7,592 nt of DNA. Source: an uncultured Oscillospiraceae bacterium (GTDB lineage: Bacteria > Bacillota > Clostridia > Oscillospirales > Oscillospiraceae). This document shows positions 5,252 through 7,592 of this stretch, in pieces. Position numbers and translations under genes: made by a program. The notes below the pieces were generated by a model, which did no database searches, had not been told where the DNA came from, and was given only the letters and a program-made list of their open reading frames with translations. Within the stretch, counting starts at the first letter, position 1, and every line of letters begins with the position of its first letter. Where the stretch lies: NCBI GenBank assembly GCA_900751035.1, contig CAADSF010000017.1, positions 1-7,592 of the forward strand. The letters run 5' to 3'.

Positions 5252-7585
5252 ATGAAACCGACCCTGTGCTCAAGATGCAAAAAGAATCTTGCAGTCGTTT
5301 TTATAACGAAAATCGACGGCGGAAAGACCGTCAACGAGGGCCTCTGCCTCAAATGCGCCAGAGAGATGGGCATCAAGCCCGTCGACGATATGATCGAGCG
5401 CATGGGGCTTTCAGAGGACGACCTCGAAAATCTCAACGGTGAAATGACCGAGGCCATGAACGGCCTTGAGGGCCTGCTCAGTCAGGGCCATGACGCGGAG
5501 GACGACAGCGAGGACGACGAGGCCGACAGCCAGACCGCCACGTTCCCCTTCCTCAACAAGCTCTTCGGCGCCGCCGGTCAGGGGCAGGACAATACGCCTG
5601 CCGTTCCGGAGCCGGAGAAGACCGAGAGCCGCCAGCGCTCCGGCGACAAGCCGAACAGCAAAAACAAAAAGCACAAATTCCTCGACACCTACTGCCAGAA
5701 CCTGACGCAGAAGGCGCGTGACGGCAGGCTCGACCGCATCATCGGCCGCGAGGAGGAGACGGAGCGCGTCATTCAGATCCTCAACCGCCGCCAGAAGAAT
5801 AACCCCTGTCTCATCGGTGAACCCGGCGTCGGCAAGACCGCCATCGCCGAGGGCCTTGCGCAGAAAATAGCCGACAAGGATGTTCCCTATAAGCTCCAGA
5901 ATAAGGAGGTCTATCTCATGGACCTCACGGCCCTCGTCGCGGGCACGCAGTTCCGGGGCCAGTTTGAAAGCCGCATGAAGGGCCTCATTGAAGAGGTCAA
6001 GAAGCTCGGCAACATCATTCTGGTCATTGACGAGGTGCATAATCTCGTCGGCGCGGGCGACGCGGAGGGCTCCATGAACGCCGCCAATATCCTCAAGCCC
6101 GCGCTCTCCCGCGGCGAAATTCAGGTCATCGGCGCAACGACCTTCAACGAGTACCGCAAACACATCGAAAAGGACGCCGCGCTCGAACGCCGCTTCCAGC
6201 CCGTCACCGTCGCCGAGCCGACCATCGAGCAGTCCATCGCCATCATCCGCGGCATCAGCCACTATTACGAGACGTTCCACGGCGTCGTGATTTCCCCGGA
6301 GATTGCACGGCAGGCCGTCCTGCTCTCCGAGCGCTATATCACCGACCGCTTCCTGCCGGATAAGGCCATTGACCTCATCGACGAGGCGTGCTCGGACGTG
6401 AACCTCAAAAATAAAAATATCGGCAGGCTCGAAGCGCTCAAAAAGGAGCATGCCGATTATGACCTTGAGCTTTCTGTGCTCACGGAGAACGCCGAAAAGA
6501 CGCAGGACGATTACGCCCGCATGGCAGAGCTCCGCAGCCGCAATCTCCAGCTCGATTCCGAAATCGCAGAGCTGGAAAAGCTGCCGAAGCCCGCGCTGAC
6601 CATCGACAATCTCGCCCGCATCATCGAGCTCTGGACAAAGATTCCCGCCAGCAAGATCCGTGCGCAGGAATACGAGCAGCTGCTGAACCTCGACGCGGAG
6701 CTCAAAAAGCACATCGTCGGGCAGGACGAGGCCATTGCCTCCGTCGTGTCCGCCATCCGCCGCTCCCGCGTCGGCATTCAGGTCAAGAAGCACCCCGTTT
6801 CGTTTATCTTCGTCGGCTCGACCGGCGTCGGCAAAACGGAGCTCGTCAAGCGCCTCGCCAGCGAAATGTTCGAATCCGTCGAATCGCTCATCCGGCTCGA
6901 TATGTCCGAGTACATGGAAAAGCACAGCGTTTCGAAGATCATCGGCTCGCCTCCCGGCTACGTCGGCTATGACGAGGCCGGCCAGCTGACCGAAAAGATC
7001 CGCCGCCGCCCGTATTCCGTTATCCTGTTTGACGAGCTGGAAAAGGCCCACCCGGACGTGCTGAATATCCTGCTGCAGATTCTCGACGACGGCCGCATCA
7101 CCGACGCGCAGGGAAGAGTCGTCAATTTTGAAAACACGATCATCATCATGACCTCCAACGCAGGCTCCAATCAGAAGGGAGGCAGCGTCGGCTTCGGCCA
7201 TAGTCTGACCGAGCAGTCGAAGGAAAAGGCCATGAAGGCGCTGGGCGAGTTCCTGCGCCCCGAATTCATCAACCGCGTCGACGAGATCGTCTGCTTCAAC
7301 CAGCTGAGCGAGGACAATTTCCGCGGCATCGCGGACATCATGCTCTCGGAGCTCAGGCAGTCGCTGGAGGGCCGCGGCATCGCATTCACCTGGGACGAGA
7401 GCGTCAAGGATTATCTCGTCAAAAAGTCCTATTCCGTGGCCTACGGCGCACGAAACCTCCGCCGCGCCATCCAGACCGACCTCGAAGACCCCATCGCCGA
7501 ACGTATCATCAAAAGCTACGTCGACCCATTCCGCTCCATCAAGGTATCCTGCGAGGACGGGAAGATCAAGCTGGAAACTATGTAA
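5252..7585 (+). CDS. clpE: ClpE/ClpC-type AAA+ ATPase, Clp protease ATP-binding subunit with N-terminal zinc finger
   Basis: The 777-residue protein is a two-ring AAA+ unfoldase that should feed proteins to ClpP. A CxxC-CxxC zinc finger (C6, C9, C32, C35) replaces the usual Clp N-domain repeats, as in ClpE, and also recalls McsA. An acidic, low-complexity linker follows (about 80-140, with D/E cluster 81-91). AAA1 has Walker A GEPGVGKT 189-196, pore loop GTQFRG at 231-236, Walker B ILVIDE 256-261 and arginines R313/R314. A short coiled coil covers about 385-445, the ClpC/ClpE middle-domain size and much shorter than in ClpB. AAA2 has Walker A GSTGVGKT 522-529, pore loop GYVGY 569-573, Walker B VILFDE 590-595, a VGF ClpP-docking tripeptide at 646-648, R675 and sensor-2 GAR 732-734. 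AAGGAG lies 9 nt before the ATG. Pipelines may call it clpC; the zinc finger favours clpE. No ctsR or mcsB is adjacent. Confidence 0.9.
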   Translation: MKPTLCSRCKKNLAVVFITKIDGGKTVNEGLCLKCAREMGIKPVDDMIERMGLSEDDLENLNGEMTEAMNGLEGLLSQGHDAEDDSEDDEADSQTATFPFLNKLFGAAGQGQDNTPAVPEPEKTESRQRSGDKPNSKNKKHKFLDTYCQNLTQKARDGRLDRIIGREEETERVIQILNRRQKNNPCLIGEPGVGKTAIAEGLAQKIADKDVPYKLQNKEVYLMDLTALVAGTQFRGQFESRMKGLIEEVKKLGNIILVIDEVHNLVGAGDAEGSMNAANILKPALSRGEIQVIGATTFNEYRKHIEKDAALERRFQPVTVAEPTIEQSIAIIRGISHYYETFHGVVISPEIARQAVLLSERYITDRFLPDKAIDLIDEACSDVNLKNKNIGRLEALKKEHADYDLELSVLTENAEKTQDDYARMAELRSRNLQLDSEIAELEKLPKPALTIDNLARIIELWTKIPASKIRAQEYEQLLNLDAELKKHIVGQDEAIASVVSAIRRSRVGIQVKKHPVSFIFVGSTGVGKTELVKRLASEMFESVESLIRLDMSEYMEKHSVSKIIGSPPGYVGYDEAGQLTEKIRRRPYSVILFDELEKAHPDVLNILLQILDDGRITDAQGRVVNFENTIIIMTSNAGSNQKGGSVGFGHSLTEQSKEKAMKALGEFLRPEFINRVDEIVCFNQLSEDNFRGIADIMLSELRQSLEGRGIAFTWDESVKDYLVKKSYSVAYGARNLRRAIQTDLEDPIAERIIKSYVDPFRSIKVSCEDGKIKLETM

Positions 7586-7592
7586 TATAAAA

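Noticed and set aside
5411..7201. Long open frame of 596 codons on the minus strand opposite the Clp ATPase gene
   Set aside because: It mirrors the codon bias of a GC-rich gene, has no recognisable domain, and the plus-strand frame has complete AAA+ motifs throughout.

Overview
The window is a GC-rich, gene-dense stretch of a bacterial chromosome, most likely from a Clostridia-class Firmicute (Oscillospiraceae-type gut anaerobe). This is inferred from the group II ECF transporter module next to truA, a DUF5711 protein, a zinc-finger Clp ATPase, strong AGGAGG-type ribosome binding sites, and hairpin-rich intergenic repeats. All convincing genes lie on the plus strand. Genus cannot be fixed from sequence alone.

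Region 1 (1-2882) is a tightly packed operon. It holds the C-terminal end of a class I SAM-dependent methyltransferase, then ecfA1, ecfA2 and ecfT. Three of these four junctions are coupled or nearly so: an ATGA overlap, a 25-nt gap with a TTG start, and a 7-nt overlap. The three Ecf proteins form the shared energising module of a group II energy-coupling-factor transporter. No substrate-binding S component is encoded here.

Region 2 (2883-3238) is the only long non-coding stretch, about 356 bases. It contains a cluster of REP-like units, each a GTAG tetranucleotide followed by a hairpin with a CTCT-ending loop. Two of them are paired head-to-head in a BIME-like arrangement. Two further back-to-back palindromes follow, close to the truA start. 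No convincing promoter or terminator was found.

Region 3 (3239-5156) holds truA (tRNA pseudouridine synthase) overlapping a membrane-anchored DUF5711 protein by 11 nt.

Region 4 (5157-7592) holds a separately promoted gene for a ClpE/ClpC-type AAA+ unfoldase with an N-terminal four-cysteine zinc finger. Its promoter is an extended -10 element bracketed by a perfect 10-bp inverted repeat that is a candidate operator.

The gene content is largely housekeeping. The points most worth a second look are the REP/BIME-like intergenic cluster and the dyad over the clp promoter.
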